From: Burkholderiales bacterium
GTDB lineage: Bacteria; Pseudomonadota; Gammaproteobacteria; Burkholderiales; Burkholderiaceae_E
Direction: 5' to 3'
DNA: 64,000 nt
NCBI GenBank assembly: GCA_026399835.1
Contig: JAPLQE010000014.1
Location: 19,206-83,205, forward strand
Shown here: positions 46,414 through 55,691 of the stretch, piece after piece
Layout: each line of letters starts with the position of its first letter
How positions within the stretch are numbered: position 1 is the first letter of the stretch
Translations under genes and position numbers: made by a program
Notes under the pieces: model-generated
Database searches by the model: none
Told to the model about the DNA's origin: nothing
What the model saw: the letters and a program-made list of their open reading frames with translations, nothing else

Positions 46414-46447
46414 ACGGAAAACCGTCATATAATTCAAGGTTTTCCGT
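46414..46447. repeat. Perfect 10-bp inverted repeat bracketing the -10 box of the aspS operon
   Basis: ACGGAAAACC (46414-46423) and GGTTTTCCGT (46438-46447) are exact reverse complements separated by 14 bases that include the TATAAT box. As DNA it looks like a two-half-site operator over a promoter; as RNA from the upstream TctC gene it could also form a stem that ends transcription, though no T-run follows. Confidence 0.75.
46428..46433 (+). promoter_or_regulatory. Consensus -10 box (TATAAT) of the zinc-ribbon/DUF502/aspS operon
   Basis: This is the only exact TATAAT noticed at a gene start in the window. It lies 47 bases before the first ATG of the operon. A -35 at the right distance is poor. 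Confidence 0.65.
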
Positions 46448-46480
46448 CGTTCCAGCGCCGCTCGAGGGCGCCCAACTGCC

Positions 46481-46819
46481 ATGCCGATCTACGCCTATCG
46501 TTGCGAACGCTGCGGCCATGCCAAGGACGTGATCCAGAAGTTCTCGGACACGCCGCTCAGCATCTGCCCCGAATGCGGCGCCGATGCGTTCCGCAAGCAG
46601 CTGACCGCCCCGTCCTTCCAGCTCAAGGGCAGCGGCTGGTACGTCACCGACTTCCGGGACAACGGCAAGAAGGCCGGCGCGCCCGCGCCGGCGGCCGCGG
46701 CCGAGTCGCCCGCTGCCGCGGGCGGCACCGAGTCCGCCAAGCCCGCCGAGGCCGCCAAGCCCGCAGAATCGGCACCCGCCGCCAGCCCGCCTCCGGCCAA
46801 GTCCACCCCGGAGTCCTGA
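46481..46819 (+). CDS. FmdB-type zinc ribbon protein
   Basis: A 112-residue protein. Residues 1-~55 form a zinc ribbon with two CxxC pairs (CERC in YAYRCERCGHAKD, CPEC in ICPECGADAFRKQ), the pattern of the FmdB regulatory family. The rest is an Ala/Pro/Lys/Glu-rich low-complexity tail built from repeated AAKPAES-like units. It is the first gene of the DUF502/aspS operon, an order common in Burkholderiales. The role is unknown; the zinc ribbon may bind nucleic acid or protein. Confidence 0.92.
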   Translation: MPIYAYRCERCGHAKDVIQKFSDTPLSICPECGADAFRKQLTAPSFQLKGSGWYVTDFRDNGKKAGAPAPAAAAESPAAAGGTESAKPAEAAKPAESAPAASPPPAKSTPES

Positions 46820-46898
46820 GCCCGGCCGCGGCCGCCGGCCCGCGCCGGCGCCCGGTCGGGTCCGTCTTCCTCCACCCTCCTGTCGCATCGAGCACCCG

Positions 46899-47582
46899 AT
46901 GTTCCGCCGCTACTTCATCACCGGCCTCCTGATCTGGGTCCCGATCGGCATCACGCTGTGGGTCCTCGACCTCGTCGTGACGACGATGGACCTGAGCCTG
47001 TCGCTGCTGCCCCAGGGCCTGCAGCCGGTGCAGCTGTTCGGCCGGCACCTGCCGGGCCTCGGCGCGCTGCTGACGGTGCTGATCATCTTCGTGACCGGCG
47101 TGCTGACCGCCAACTTCCTCGGCCAGCGGCTGGTGAAGGTCTGGGAGGGGCTGCTGTCGCGGATCCCGATCGTGCGCACCATCTACTCGAGCGTGAAGCA
47201 GGTCAGCGACACGCTGCTCTCGCCGCAGGGCAACGCGTTCCGCAAGGCGCTGCTCGTCGAGTACCCGCGCCAGGGCAGCTGGACCATCGGCTTCATGACC
47301 GGCACGCCGGCCGAGGAGGTGCGGCGCCGCGTGATGCAGTCCGCGCCGCTCGACGCCGACGCCGGGGCGGGCGCGGAGATGGTGTCCATCTACGTGCCCA
47401 CCACGCCCAATCCCACCTCGGGCTTCTTCCTGATGATGCGTCGGGAGGACACCATCGAGCTCGACATGAGCGTCGACGAGGCCCTCAAGTACATCGTGTC
47501 GATGGGCGTCGTCTCGCCCCCGAACCGGCCGCAGGGCGGTGCCCGCGGACCGAACACGAAGATCCAAGCGGAGATCCACTGA
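46899..47582 (+). CDS. DUF502 membrane protein
   Basis: A 227-residue inner-membrane protein with two N-terminal helices ([22 protein letters not shown] and [16 protein letters not shown]), followed by the DUF502 core: [42 protein letters not shown] and [39 protein letters not shown] (in parts). The function of the family is not established. It starts 79 bases after the zinc ribbon gene and ends two bases before aspS. Confidence 0.93.
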   Translation: MFRRYFITGLLIWVPIGITLWVLDLVVTTMDLSLSLLPQGLQPVQLFGRHLPGLGALLTVLIIFVTGVLTANFLGQRLVKVWEGLLSRIPIVRTIYSSVKQVSDTLLSPQGNAFRKALLVEYPRQGSWTIGFMTGTPAEEVRRRVMQSAPLDADAGAGAEMVSIYVPTTPNPTSGFFLMMRREDTIELDMSVDEALKYIVSMGVVSPPNRPQGGARGPNTKIQAEIH

Positions 47583-47584
47583 GC

Positions 47585-49393
47585 ATGCGTACCTGCTACA
47601 CCGGCGAGGTGTCCCTCGACCGCCTCGACGACGTCGTGACCCTCTTCGGCTGGGTGCACCGGCGGCGCGACCACGGTGGCGTCATCTTCATCGACCTGCG
47701 TGACCGCGCGGGCCTCGCGCAGGTCGTCTGCGACCCGGATCGCGCCGAGGTGTTCAAGGTCGCCGAGAACGTCCGCAACGAGTTCTGCGTGCGCATCACG
47801 GGCAAGGTGCGTCGCCGCCCCGCCGGCACCGAGAACGCCGGCATCGGCAGCGGCCAGATCGAGATCCTGTGCCACGAGCTCGAGGTGCTGAACGCCTCGG
47901 TCACGCCGCCGTTCCAGCTCGACGACGACAACCTGTCGGAGACCACGCGCCTGACCCACCGGGTCCTCGACCTGCGCCGGCCGCAGATGCAGCAGAACAT
48001 GATGCTGCGCTACAAGGTCGCGATGGCGGTGCGCAAGTACCTCGACTCGCTCGGCTTCATCGACATCGAGACGCCGATGCTGACGAAGAGCACGCCCGAG
48101 GGCGCGCGCGACTACCTGGTGCCGTCGCGGGTGAACGCGGGCCAGTTCTTCGCGCTGCCGCAGTCGCCGCAGCTCTTCAAGCAGCTGCTGATGGTCGCGG
48201 GCTTCGACCGCTACTATCAGATCACCAAGTGCTTCCGCGACGAGGACCTGCGCGCCGACCGCCAGCCCGAGTTCACGCAGATCGACTGCGAGACCTCGTT
48301 CCTCGACGAGGTCGAGATCCGCGCGATCTTCGAGGAGATGATCCGCACGGTGTTCCGCGACGTGCAGGGCGTGCAGCTCTCGGGCCAGTTCCCGACGATG
48401 ACCTACGCCGACGCGATGCGGCTGTACGGCTCGGACAAGCCCGACCTGCGCGTGAAGCTGCAGTTCACCGAGATGACCGACGCGATGCGCGACGTCGACT
48501 TCAAGGTGTTCTCGGCGGCGGCGCAGATGGACGGCGGGCGCGTGGTCGCGCTGCGCGTGCCCGGCGGCGCCGAGATGCCGCGCAGCGAGATCGACGCGTA
48601 CACCAAGTTCGTCGGCATCTACGGCGCCAAGGGCCTGGCCTACATCAAGATCAACGACGCCTCGAAGGGCCGCGACGGCATGCAGTCGCCGATCGTCAAG
48701 AACCTGCACGACGCCGCGCTCGACACGCTGCTCGCCCGGACCGGCGCGCGCGACGGCGACATCGTCTTCTTCGGCGCGGACAAGGCCAAGGTCGTCAACG
48801 ACGCCATGGGCGCGCTGCGCGTGAAGATCGGGCACTCGGAGTTCGGCCGCAAGCACGGGCTGTTCGAGGCCTCGTGGCAGCCGCTGTGGGTGGTCGACTT
48901 CCCGATGTTCGAGCACGACGAGGCCGAGGACCGCTGGGTCGCGGTCCACCATCCGTTCACTGCACCCAAGGACGGCCACGAGGACTACATGGCGACCGAC
49001 CCGGGCCGCTGCGTGGCCAAGGCCTACGACATGGTGCTCAACGGCTGGGAGATCGGCGGCGGCTCGGTGCGGATCCACCGCGAGGCGGTGCAGAGCAAGG
49101 TGTTCCGCGCGCTCAAGATCAACGCCGAGGAGGCCCGCGCCAAGTTCGGCTTCCTGCTCGACGCGCTGCAGTACGGCGCGCCGCCGCACGGCGGCATCGC
49201 CTTCGGTCTGGACCGCATCGTCACGATGATGGCCGGCGCCGAGTCGATCCGCGACGTCATCGCCTTCCCGAAGACGCAGCGCGCGCAGGACCTGCTCACG
49301 CAGGCGCCGTCGCCGGTCGACGAGAAGCAGCTCAAGGAACTGCACATCCGGCTGCGAGCGGTCGAGCCGAAGGCGCCCGAGGCGAAGGTCTGA
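47585..49393 (+). CDS. aspS: Aspartyl-tRNA synthetase
   Basis: A 602-residue class II synthetase that charges tRNA-Asp (and, in many bacteria lacking AsnRS, tRNA-Asn). It shows the OB anticodon domain ([23 protein letters not shown]), motif 2 ([18 protein letters not shown]), the bacterial GAD insertion around residues 290-420, and motif 3 ([15 protein letters not shown]). The ATG two bases after DUF502 gives the standard N-terminus MRTCYTG. The following gene, nudB, is 31 bases away and likely cotranscribed. Whether it is non-discriminating cannot be decided from this window. Confidence 0.97.
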   Translation: MRTCYTGEVSLDRLDDVVTLFGWVHRRRDHGGVIFIDLRDRAGLAQVVCDPDRAEVFKVAENVRNEFCVRITGKVRRRPAGTENAGIGSGQIEILCHELEVLNASVTPPFQLDDDNLSETTRLTHRVLDLRRPQMQQNMMLRYKVAMAVRKYLDSLGFIDIETPMLTKSTPEGARDYLVPSRVNAGQFFALPQSPQLFKQLLMVAGFDRYYQITKCFRDEDLRADRQPEFTQIDCETSFLDEVEIRAIFEEMIRTVFRDVQGVQLSGQFPTMTYADAMRLYGSDKPDLRVKLQFTEMTDAMRDVDFKVFSAAAQMDGGRVVALRVPGGAEMPRSEIDAYTKFVGIYGAKGLAYIKINDASKGRDGMQSPIVKNLHDAALDTLLARTGARDGDIVFFGADKAKVVNDAMGALRVKIGHSEFGRKHGLFEASWQPLWVVDFPMFEHDEAEDRWVAVHHPFTAPKDGHEDYMATDPGRCVAKAYDMVLNGWEIGGGSVRIHREAVQSKVFRALKINAEEARAKFGFLLDALQYGAPPHGGIAFGLDRIVTMMAGAESIRDVIAFPKTQRAQDLLTQAPSPVDEKQLKELHIRLRAVEPKAPEAKV

Positions 49394-49424
49394 CGGGCGG
49401 GCCGGCACGATCGGCGGCCAGAGG

Positions 49425-49880
49425 ATGGGCACGAAGATCCCCGAGTCGGTCCTGGTCGTGATCCACACGCCCGGGCTCGAGGTGCTGCTGCTCGAGCGGG
49501 CCGACCATCCCGGCTTCTGGCAGTCGGTCACCGGCAGCAAGGACCTGCTCGACGAGCCGCTCGTCGAGACCTGCCGGCGCGAGGTGCTGGAGGAGACCGG
49601 GCTCGACGCGGCGGCGGCGGGCTGCGTGCTCGAGGACTGGGGCGTGCGCAACCGCTACGAGATCTATCCGCAGTGGCGCCACCGGTATCCCGAGGGCGTC
49701 ACGCACAACACCGAGCATGTCTTCGGGCTGCGGGTGCCGGCCGCGGGCCCGGTGCGGATCGCGCCGCGCGAGCACCTGCAGTACCGCTGGCTGCCGTGGG
49801 AGGAGGCCGCGGGCCGGTGCTTCTCGATGTCGAATGTCGAGGCGATCCGGCAGCTGCCGGTGCGCGCGGGTCGGGGATGA
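49425..49880 (+). CDS. nudB: Dihydroneopterin triphosphate diphosphatase
   Basis: A 151-residue Nudix hydrolase of folate synthesis. The Nudix box is complete: it starts at GSKDLLDEPLVE and continues with CRREVLEETGL. Gene context (after aspS, before an endonuclease/phosphatase-family gene and clsB) is the usual one for NudB in Burkholderiales. Its stop overlaps the next ATG (ATGA), so translation is coupled. Confidence 0.92.
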   Translation: MGTKIPESVLVVIHTPGLEVLLLERADHPGFWQSVTGSKDLLDEPLVETCRREVLEETGLDAAAAGCVLEDWGVRNRYEIYPQWRHRYPEGVTHNTEHVFGLRVPAAGPVRIAPREHLQYRWLPWEEAAGRCFSMSNVEAIRQLPVRAGRG

Positions 49881-50686
49881 GCGAATCGCCCGATCCCGTC
49901 GACGACGGGCCCGCCGAGGGGCCCGATGGCGGCGGGCTGCGGGTCGCCACCTACAACATCCACAAGGGCGTGATCCGTGACCTCTTCGGGCTGCGTCGCG
50001 TCTCGAGCGTGCACGAGCTGCGCGCGCGCCTGCACGAGCTCGACGCCGACCTGATCTTCCTGCAGGAGGTGCAGGGCAAGAACGACCGGCATGCGAACCG
50101 CTTCGAGGACAAGTGGCCCGGCGAGCCGCAGGACCAGTTCCTCGCGCGATCCCCGACGCTCAAGCACACCTTCGAGACGGCCTACGGGCGCAACGCCAAC
50201 TACCTGCACGGCCACCACGGCAACGCGCTGCTGTCGCGCTTCCCGATCGTGCGGCGCGAGAACCGCGACTTCTCCGACCATGCGCTCGAGAAGCGCGGCG
50301 TGCTGCACTGCGTGGTGCGCGTGCAGCGGCGCAACGTGCACTGCTTCGTCATCCACTTCGGGCTGCTCGCCCGCAGCCGCGACCGGCAGGCCGATGCGCT
50401 GGTCGACTGGATCGTGCGCGAGGTGCCGCGGCGTGCGCCGCTGCTGATCGCCGGCGACTTCAACGACTGGCGCGACCGGCTCTCGCGGCGCTTCGTCGAG
50501 GCGCTGCAGGTCACCGAGGTGATGGGGTCGGCGCGCACCTTCCCGGCGCTGGTGCCGTGGCTGCGGATGGACCGCATCTACACCCGCGGCTTCGAGCTCG
50601 AGGGCGCGGACGTGCTGCGCGGGCCGGCCTGGGCGCGGCTGTCGGACCACGCGCCGCTGGTCGCCGACCTGCAGCTGCTGCGCTGA
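49877..50686 (+). CDS. Endonuclease/exonuclease/phosphatase family protein
   Basis: A 269-residue metal-dependent phosphoesterase of the DNase I fold. Residues ~1-20 are an acidic tail; then the catalytic signatures follow: RVATYNIHKG, the metal glutamate in LQEVQGKN, HHGNALLSRFPI, AGDFNDWRDR and the C-terminal SDHAPLVADLQ. Members next to clsB may act on nucleic acid or on phospholipid head groups; the second would fit the neighbour, but it is inference. It overlaps nudB by four bases and ends 16 bases before clsB. Confidence 0.9.
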   Translation: MSESPDPVDDGPAEGPDGGGLRVATYNIHKGVIRDLFGLRRVSSVHELRARLHELDADLIFLQEVQGKNDRHANRFEDKWPGEPQDQFLARSPTLKHTFETAYGRNANYLHGHHGNALLSRFPIVRRENRDFSDHALEKRGVLHCVVRVQRRNVHCFVIHFGLLARSRDRQADALVDWIVREVPRRAPLLIAGDFNDWRDRLSRRFVEALQVTEVMGSARTFPALVPWLRMDRIYTRGFELEGADVLRGPAWARLSDHAPLVADLQLLR

Positions 50687-50702
50687 GCGGGCGGCCGCAA
50701 CG

Positions 50703-52013
50703 ATGACGGCCGACCCCGGCGGGACACGCCTCATCGACCGGTTGAGGCCGCGTCCGCTCGACGGCAACGAGGTGCGGCTGCTGCAGTCGGGCGCGGAGTT
50801 CTTTCCGGCGCTGGTGGCCGCGATCGACGCCGCCGTCACCGAAGTCCGGCTGGAGACCTACATCTTCGCCGACGACCCGGCCGGGCAGCGGATCGCGGCC
50901 GCGCTCGCGCGGGCGGCCGAGCGCGGTGTCGCGGTCCGGCTCCTGATCGACGGCTACGGCACGCGCGAGCTGCCGCAGGCGATCGCTCAGCAGCTCGAGC
51001 GGGCGGGCGTGCAGATCGAGGTCTACGCGCCGATGGGCCGCTGGCTGACGCTCGATCGCGAGCGGCTGCGCCGCCTGCACCGCAAGCAGGCCGCCGTCGA
51101 CGGGCGCATCGCGTTCGTCGGCGGGATCAACGTGCTCGACGACCTGCAGGATCCGAACCATGGCGCGCTCGAGCATCCGCGGCTCGACTACGCGGTGCGC
51201 CTGGCCGGTCCGGTCGCGGCCTCGGTCCACGCGGCGATGGGCCGGCTGTGGGCGCAGGTGTCCGTCGGCCGGTCGCCGCTGCGGGCCCTCGGGCTCGAGC
51301 GGCCCCGCAGCGAGCCGGCGCGCAGCGAGCCCCCGCGCGGCGAGCCGGCAGGCGACGCCCCGCCGCGCGACGGCCCGCCGCGTGACGACCTGCCGACCGA
51401 AGAGCCGCCGACCGACCGGCGCCGCGCGCCCGCCGGCGTGCGCGCGATGCTCGTGCTGCGCGACAACCTCGCCAACCGCCGCGCGATCGAGCGTGCCTAC
51501 CTCAAGGCGCTGGGCGGGGCCCGCCGCGAGGTGCTGATCGCCAACGCCTACTTCTTTCCGGGCCGTCGCTTCCGGCGCGCACTGGCCGAGGCCGCGCGGC
51601 GCGGCGTGCGGGTACGGCTGCTGCTGCAGGGGCGTGCCGAGTACATGCTGCCGCACCTGGCGACGCAGGCGCTCTACGACCCGCTGCTGCGCGCGGGCGT
51701 CGAGATCGTCGAGTACCACCGCAGCTTCCTGCACGCCAAGGTCGCAGTGATCGACGACTGGGCGACCGTCGGCTCCTCGAACATCGATCCGTTCTCGCTG
51801 CTGCTCGCGCGCGAGGCGAACGTGGTCGTGGTCGATCCGGCCTTCGCGGCGACGCTGCGCGAGCGGCTGCTGGCGTCGATGGCCGAGGGCGGCCGGGCGG
51901 TGCTGCCCGAGGAGCATGCCCGCAGGCCGTGGACGCGGCAGCTGGCGGGCCGGTTCGCAACCCTGATGCTGCGGCTGGGCGTGATGGTGTCCGGGCACCG
52001 GCAGCGGTACTAG
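50703..52013 (+). CDS. clsB: Cardiolipin synthase B-type phospholipase D family protein
   Basis: A 436-residue protein with two HKD motifs: H126/K128/D133 in HRKQAAVDGRIAFVGG, and HAKVAVIDDWATVGSSNID in the second half. These catalyse phosphatidyl transfer in cardiolipin synthesis at the inner membrane. No N-terminal transmembrane helices are present, as in ClsB rather than ClsA. Between the two halves, residues ~200-240, is a low-complexity Pro/Glu/Arg linker with repeated SEP/GEP/PPRD elements that seems longer than usual. It is in operon with the upstream endonuclease-like gene. Confidence 0.92.
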   Translation: MTADPGGTRLIDRLRPRPLDGNEVRLLQSGAEFFPALVAAIDAAVTEVRLETYIFADDPAGQRIAAALARAAERGVAVRLLIDGYGTRELPQAIAQQLERAGVQIEVYAPMGRWLTLDRERLRRLHRKQAAVDGRIAFVGGINVLDDLQDPNHGALEHPRLDYAVRLAGPVAASVHAAMGRLWAQVSVGRSPLRALGLERPRSEPARSEPPRGEPAGDAPPRDGPPRDDLPTEEPPTDRRRAPAGVRAMLVLRDNLANRRAIERAYLKALGGARREVLIANAYFFPGRRFRRALAEAARRGVRVRLLLQGRAEYMLPHLATQALYDPLLRAGVEIVEYHRSFLHAKVAVIDDWATVGSSNIDPFSLLLAREANVVVVDPAFAATLRERLLASMAEGGRAVLPEEHARRPWTRQLAGRFATLMLRLGVMVSGHRQRY

Positions 52014-52016
52014 GGG

Positions 52017-52022
52017 TATCTT
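52017..52022 (+). promoter_or_regulatory. -10-like box TATCTT nine bases before the DUF1275 start
   Basis: TATCTT begins three bases after the clsB stop and ends nine bases before the next ATG, the same distance as in front of the P-type ATPase gene. No Shine-Dalgarno sequence separates it from the ATG. Confidence 0.4.
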
Positions 52023-52031
52023 GGGCCCGAC

Positions 52032-52787
52032 ATGCCGGCGAACTACGCACGCTTCCTCACCGGTCGCGACCGCAGCATCCAGGCGAACCGCCAGCTCGGC
52101 TTCGCGCTGGCCTTCGTCGCGGGCGCGATCAACGCCGGCGGCTTCCTCGCGGTCCGGCAGTACACCTCGCACGTGACGGGCATGGTCTCGTCGCTGGCCG
52201 ACAACCTGGCGCTCGGCGAGTTCGCGCTCGTGGTCGACGCGGCGGTCGGGGTGCTCGCGTTCCTGTTCGGCGCGATGACCTGCGCGCTGCTGGTGAACTT
52301 CGCGCGGCGCCGCCGGATGGCGAGCGAGTACGCGCTGCCGCTGATGCTCGAGGCGGCGCTGATCCTGCTGTTCGGGCTGATGGGCGCGCGCCTGGCCACC
52401 TTCGAGGGGCTGCTGCTGCCGTTCACCATCGTGCTGCTGTGCTTCGTGATGGGCCTGCAGAACGCACTGGTGACGAAGCTCTCGGGCGGGGTGGTGCGCA
52501 CCACCCACCTGACCGGCACGGTGACCGACCTCGGCATCGAACTGGGCCGGCTGCTGTACTGGAACCGGGACCGCGACGCGCCCCGCTTCGTGCGGGCCGA
52601 CCGCGACCGCATCGTCGTGCTGGCCGGGCTGCTCGCGGCCTTCCTTGCCGGAGCCATCACCGGCGCGTTCGGCTTCAAGCTCGCCGGCTACGTGTCGACG
52701 GTACCGCTGGCGATCGTGCTGGTGCTGCTCGCGGTGGTGCCGGTGGTCGACGACCTGCGGCGCGCCGCCCGCGCGCACGGGGGCTGA
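52032..52787 (+). CDS. DUF1275 (YoaK) membrane protein
   Basis: A 251-residue inner-membrane protein with about six or seven helices. DUF1275 hallmarks are AFVAGAINAGGFLAV at the first helix, YTSHVTGMVSSLADNLALG, GLQNALVTKLSGGVVRTTHLTGTVTDLGIELGRLL (in parts) and the C-terminal AGAITGAFGF. The function of the family is unknown; a transporter role is often assumed. It stops four bases before the exonuclease gene of the ligase set. Confidence 0.92.
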   Translation: MPANYARFLTGRDRSIQANRQLGFALAFVAGAINAGGFLAVRQYTSHVTGMVSSLADNLALGEFALVVDAAVGVLAFLFGAMTCALLVNFARRRRMASEYALPLMLEAALILLFGLMGARLATFEGLLLPFTIVLLCFVMGLQNALVTKLSGGVVRTTHLTGTVTDLGIELGRLLYWNRDRDAPRFVRADRDRIVVLAGLLAAFLAGAITGAFGFKLAGYVSTVPLAIVLVLLAVVPVVDDLRRAARAHGG

Positions 52788-52791
52788 GCCG

Positions 52792-53883
52792 GTGGCCGGC
52801 GCATCACGGCCGCTGCTGGAGCGGCGGCCGGAGGGGCTGTACTGCGAGGCCGGCGACTTCTTCGTCGATCCGTGGCGGCCGGTGGCGCGCGCGGTGATCA
52901 CGCACGCGCACGCCGATCACGCGCGTCCCGGTCACGGCGCCTACCTCGCGGCCGCGCCCGCCGAGGGCGTGTTGCGGGCGCGGCTGGGCGCCGGCATCGC
53001 GCTGCAGGCGCTCGGCTACGGCGAGGCGGTCGAGGTGAACGGCGTGCGCGTGTCGCTGTTTCCGGCCGGCCACGTGCTCGGCTCGGCGCAGGTCCGCATC
53101 GAGCACCGCGGCGAGGTCTGGGTGGTGAGCGGCGACTACAAGGTCGAGCCCGATCCGACCTGCGCGCCCTTCGAGCCGGTGCGCTGCCACACCTTCGTCA
53201 CCGAGTCGACCTTCGGGCTGCCGGTCTACCGGTGGGCGCCGGCGCGCGAGACCTTCGCCGGCATCGACGCGTGGTGGCGCGCGAACGCGGCCGCCGGACG
53301 CGCGAGCGTGCTGTTCTGCTACGCCTTCGGCAAGGCGCAGCGCATCCTCGCCGGAGTCGACGCGTCGATCGGGCCGATCGTCTGCCACGGCGCGGTCGAG
53401 CCGCTGAACCGCGCGTACCGTGCGGCGGGCGTGGCGCTGCCGCCGACCTCGCTGGTCACCGAGGTCGCCGACAGGCGCGCGCTCGCCGGTGCGCTGGTGC
53501 TGGCCCCGCCCTCGGCCGGCGGCTCGACCTGGATGCGCCGCTTCCCCGACCCGAGCGACGCGTTCGCCAGCGGCTGGATGGCGGTGCGCGGCGCGCGCCG
53601 GCGGCGCGCAGTCGACCGCGGCTTCGTGCTGTCGGACCATGCCGACTGGCCGGGGCTGCACGCGGCGATCGGGGCGAGCGGCGCCGAGCGGGTGTTCGTC
53701 ACCCACGGCTACGTGCCGGTGATGGTGCGCTGGCTCGCGTCGCAGGGTCTGGACGCGCAGTCGTTCGACACCGAGTTCGGCGGGGAGGAGGGTGACGGCG
53801 ACGCGGGGCCGGCTGCCGGCGCAGAGCCGGGCGGCACGCAGGGTGCCGCGCCCGAGGCCGCACCGGACGAGGCCGCCCCGTGA
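52792..53883 (+). CDS. Ligase-associated metallo-beta-lactamase-fold DNA exonuclease
   Basis: A 363-residue MBL/beta-CASP nuclease. The metal motif is THAHADHARPGH (H38, H40, D42, H43), with later ligands in FPAGHVLGSAQV and SGDYKVEPDP and the C-terminal beta-CASP histidine in LSDHADWPGL. The GTG start gives the N-terminus where family similarity begins. Proteins of this type are found next to ATP-dependent ligase and Lhr-type helicase genes and act as a DNA end-processing nuclease. A Gly/Ala/Glu-rich tail of ~35 residues ends the protein. Its stop overlaps the ligase start (GTGA). Confidence 0.88.
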   Translation: MAGASRPLLERRPEGLYCEAGDFFVDPWRPVARAVITHAHADHARPGHGAYLAAAPAEGVLRARLGAGIALQALGYGEAVEVNGVRVSLFPAGHVLGSAQVRIEHRGEVWVVSGDYKVEPDPTCAPFEPVRCHTFVTESTFGLPVYRWAPARETFAGIDAWWRANAAAGRASVLFCYAFGKAQRILAGVDASIGPIVCHGAVEPLNRAYRAAGVALPPTSLVTEVADRRALAGALVLAPPSAGGSTWMRRFPDPSDAFASGWMAVRGARRRRAVDRGFVLSDHADWPGLHAAIGASGAERVFVTHGYVPVMVRWLASQGLDAQSFDTEFGGEEGDGDAGPAAGAEPGGTQGAAPEAAPDEAAP

Positions 53884-55631
53884 AGGCCTTCGCCGAGCTC
53901 TACACCGAGCTCGACGCATCGACCTCCACGCTGCACAAGGTCGACGCGCTCGAGCGCTACCTGCGGCGCGCGGCGCCCGCCGACGCGGCCTGGGCGGTCT
54001 ACGTGCTGGCCGGCGGCAAGCCGCGCCAGGCGGTGCCGTCCCGGCTGATGCGCGAGGCCGCGCAGGAGGCCGCGGGGCTCCCCGACTGGCTGTTCGAGGA
54101 GAGCTACCAGGCGGTGGGCGACCTCGCCGAGACGATCGCGCACCTGCTGCCCGAGGCGCCCGCCGACGAGGACGTCGGACTGTCGACCTGGATGGGCGAG
54201 CGCCTGCCCTCGCTGCGCAGCCTGGCGCCCGAGGAGACCCGCGCGACGCTGCGCCGCTGGTGGGCGGGCCTCGACTGGAACGGGCGCTTCGTGCTGTCCA
54301 AGCTCATCACCGGGGGCTTCCGGGTCGGCGTGTCGCGGCTGCTGGTGCTGCGTGCGATCGCGCGGGTCTCGGGGATCGACGAGACCCTGCTCGCGCAGCG
54401 GATGATCGGCTGGACCGATGCGCGCGCCGCGCCCGACGCCGCTCGCTTCCTCGCGCTGCTGGCGCCTGTCGACCCATCGGCGCCGGCCGATCCGGCGCTG
54501 GCCGGCCGTCCGTACCCGTTCTTCCTCGCGCATCCGCTGCAGGCCGATCCGGCGACGCTCGGCGCGCCCGCGGACTGGCTGGTCGAGTGGAAGTGGGACG
54601 GCATCCGCGCGCAGCTCGTGCTGCGCGCCGGCGGCTGCTGGCTGTGGTCGCGCGGCGAGGAACTGGTGACCGAGCGCTTCCCCGAGATCGAGCGCGCCGG
54701 GCGCGCGCTGGCCGCTGAGGCGGACCCCGGCCACGCGGGCCTGGTGCTCGACGGCGAGGTGCTCGCCTGGGACGCCGCCGCGCAGCGTCCACTGCCCTTC
54801 GCGGCGCTGCAGAAGCGGGTGACGCGCAAGACGCTGACCGCGGCTGTGTTGCGCGAGTCGCCCACCGCCTTCGTCGCCTACGACCTGCTCGAGCGGGACG
54901 GTGAGGACTGGCGCGGCCGTCCCCAGGCCGAGCGGCGCGTGGCGCTCGAGGCGATCGTCGCGCGCGCTGCGGTGCCGGGCCTGATGGTCTCGCCGCGCGT
55001 CCAGGCCGCCGACTGGCCGGCGCTCGCCGCACTGCGCGAGAGCTCGCGCGAGCGCGGCGTGGAAGGCTTCATGCTCAAGCGCTCGAGCGCGGCCTACGGC
55101 ATCGGCCGCACGAAGGCCGAGGGCGGCGGCGACTGGTGGAAGTGGAAGATCGAGCCGTTCACCGTCGACGCGGTGCTGGTCTACGCGCAGCGCGGCCACG
55201 GCCGGCGCGCGAGCCTGTACACCGACTACACCTTCGCGGTCTGGGACCGGCCCGCCGATCCGGACGATCCGGACGATCCGGCCGATCCGGCCGGCCTGCG
55301 GCCGCGCGCGCTGCTGCCCTTCGCCAAGGCCTACTCGGGCCTCACCGACGAGGAGATCCGCCGGGTCGACGCGGTGATCCGGCGCACCACCGTCGAGAAG
55401 TTCGGCCCGGTGCGCAGCGTCACGCCCACGCTGGTCTTCGAGCTGGGCTTCGAGGGCATCGCCCGCTCGCCGCGCCACAAGTCGGGCATCGCCGTGCGCT
55501 TTCCGCGGATGCTGCGCTGGCGGACCGACAAGCCGGTCACCGAGGCCGATTCGATCGATGCGCTGCGGGCGATGCTGAGTGATGCATCGGGTATGCTCGA
55601 TCTCGGAGACGCCGGCTCGCCCGGCCCGTGA
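53880..55631 (+). CDS. Ligase-associated ATP-dependent DNA ligase
   Basis: A 583-residue ligase that seals nicks with ATP. Domain order: N-terminal helical DNA-binding domain (residues ~1-200, including TGGFRVGVSRLLVLRAIA), adenylation domain with the AMP-accepting lysine K238 in EWKWDGIRAQ, and an OB domain ending near AVRFPRMLRWRTDKP. Within the OB domain is a short acidic PADPDDPDDPADPAG insert made by a repeated GATCCGG-like DNA word. It is translationally coupled to the exonuclease gene. The partner helicase gene is 3.3 kb downstream, after three unrelated genes. Confidence 0.93.
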   Translation: MKAFAELYTELDASTSTLHKVDALERYLRRAAPADAAWAVYVLAGGKPRQAVPSRLMREAAQEAAGLPDWLFEESYQAVGDLAETIAHLLPEAPADEDVGLSTWMGERLPSLRSLAPEETRATLRRWWAGLDWNGRFVLSKLITGGFRVGVSRLLVLRAIARVSGIDETLLAQRMIGWTDARAAPDAARFLALLAPVDPSAPADPALAGRPYPFFLAHPLQADPATLGAPADWLVEWKWDGIRAQLVLRAGGCWLWSRGEELVTERFPEIERAGRALAAEADPGHAGLVLDGEVLAWDAAAQRPLPFAALQKRVTRKTLTAAVLRESPTAFVAYDLLERDGEDWRGRPQAERRVALEAIVARAAVPGLMVSPRVQAADWPALAALRESSRERGVEGFMLKRSSAAYGIGRTKAEGGGDWWKWKIEPFTVDAVLVYAQRGHGRRASLYTDYTFAVWDRPADPDDPDDPADPAGLRPRALLPFAKAYSGLTDEEIRRVDAVIRRTTVEKFGPVRSVTPTLVFELGFEGIARSPRHKSGIAVRFPRMLRWRTDKPVTEADSIDALRAMLSDASGMLDLGDAGSPGP

Positions 55632-55691
55632 CGACACCCCCTGCGAGACGCCCCGCGGTGTCATCGAAGACGACACACACGGAGACCCACG

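Noticed and set aside
44824..46482. 552-codon minus-strand frame extending the small hypothetical gene
   Set aside because: Only the last 104 codons have protein-like composition; the rest is antisense to the TctC gene and very Arg/His/Gly-rich.
51300..51420. Frameshift or insertion in the clsB linker
   Set aside because: The frame is continuous and both HKD motifs are intact; it is a low-complexity linker, not a break.
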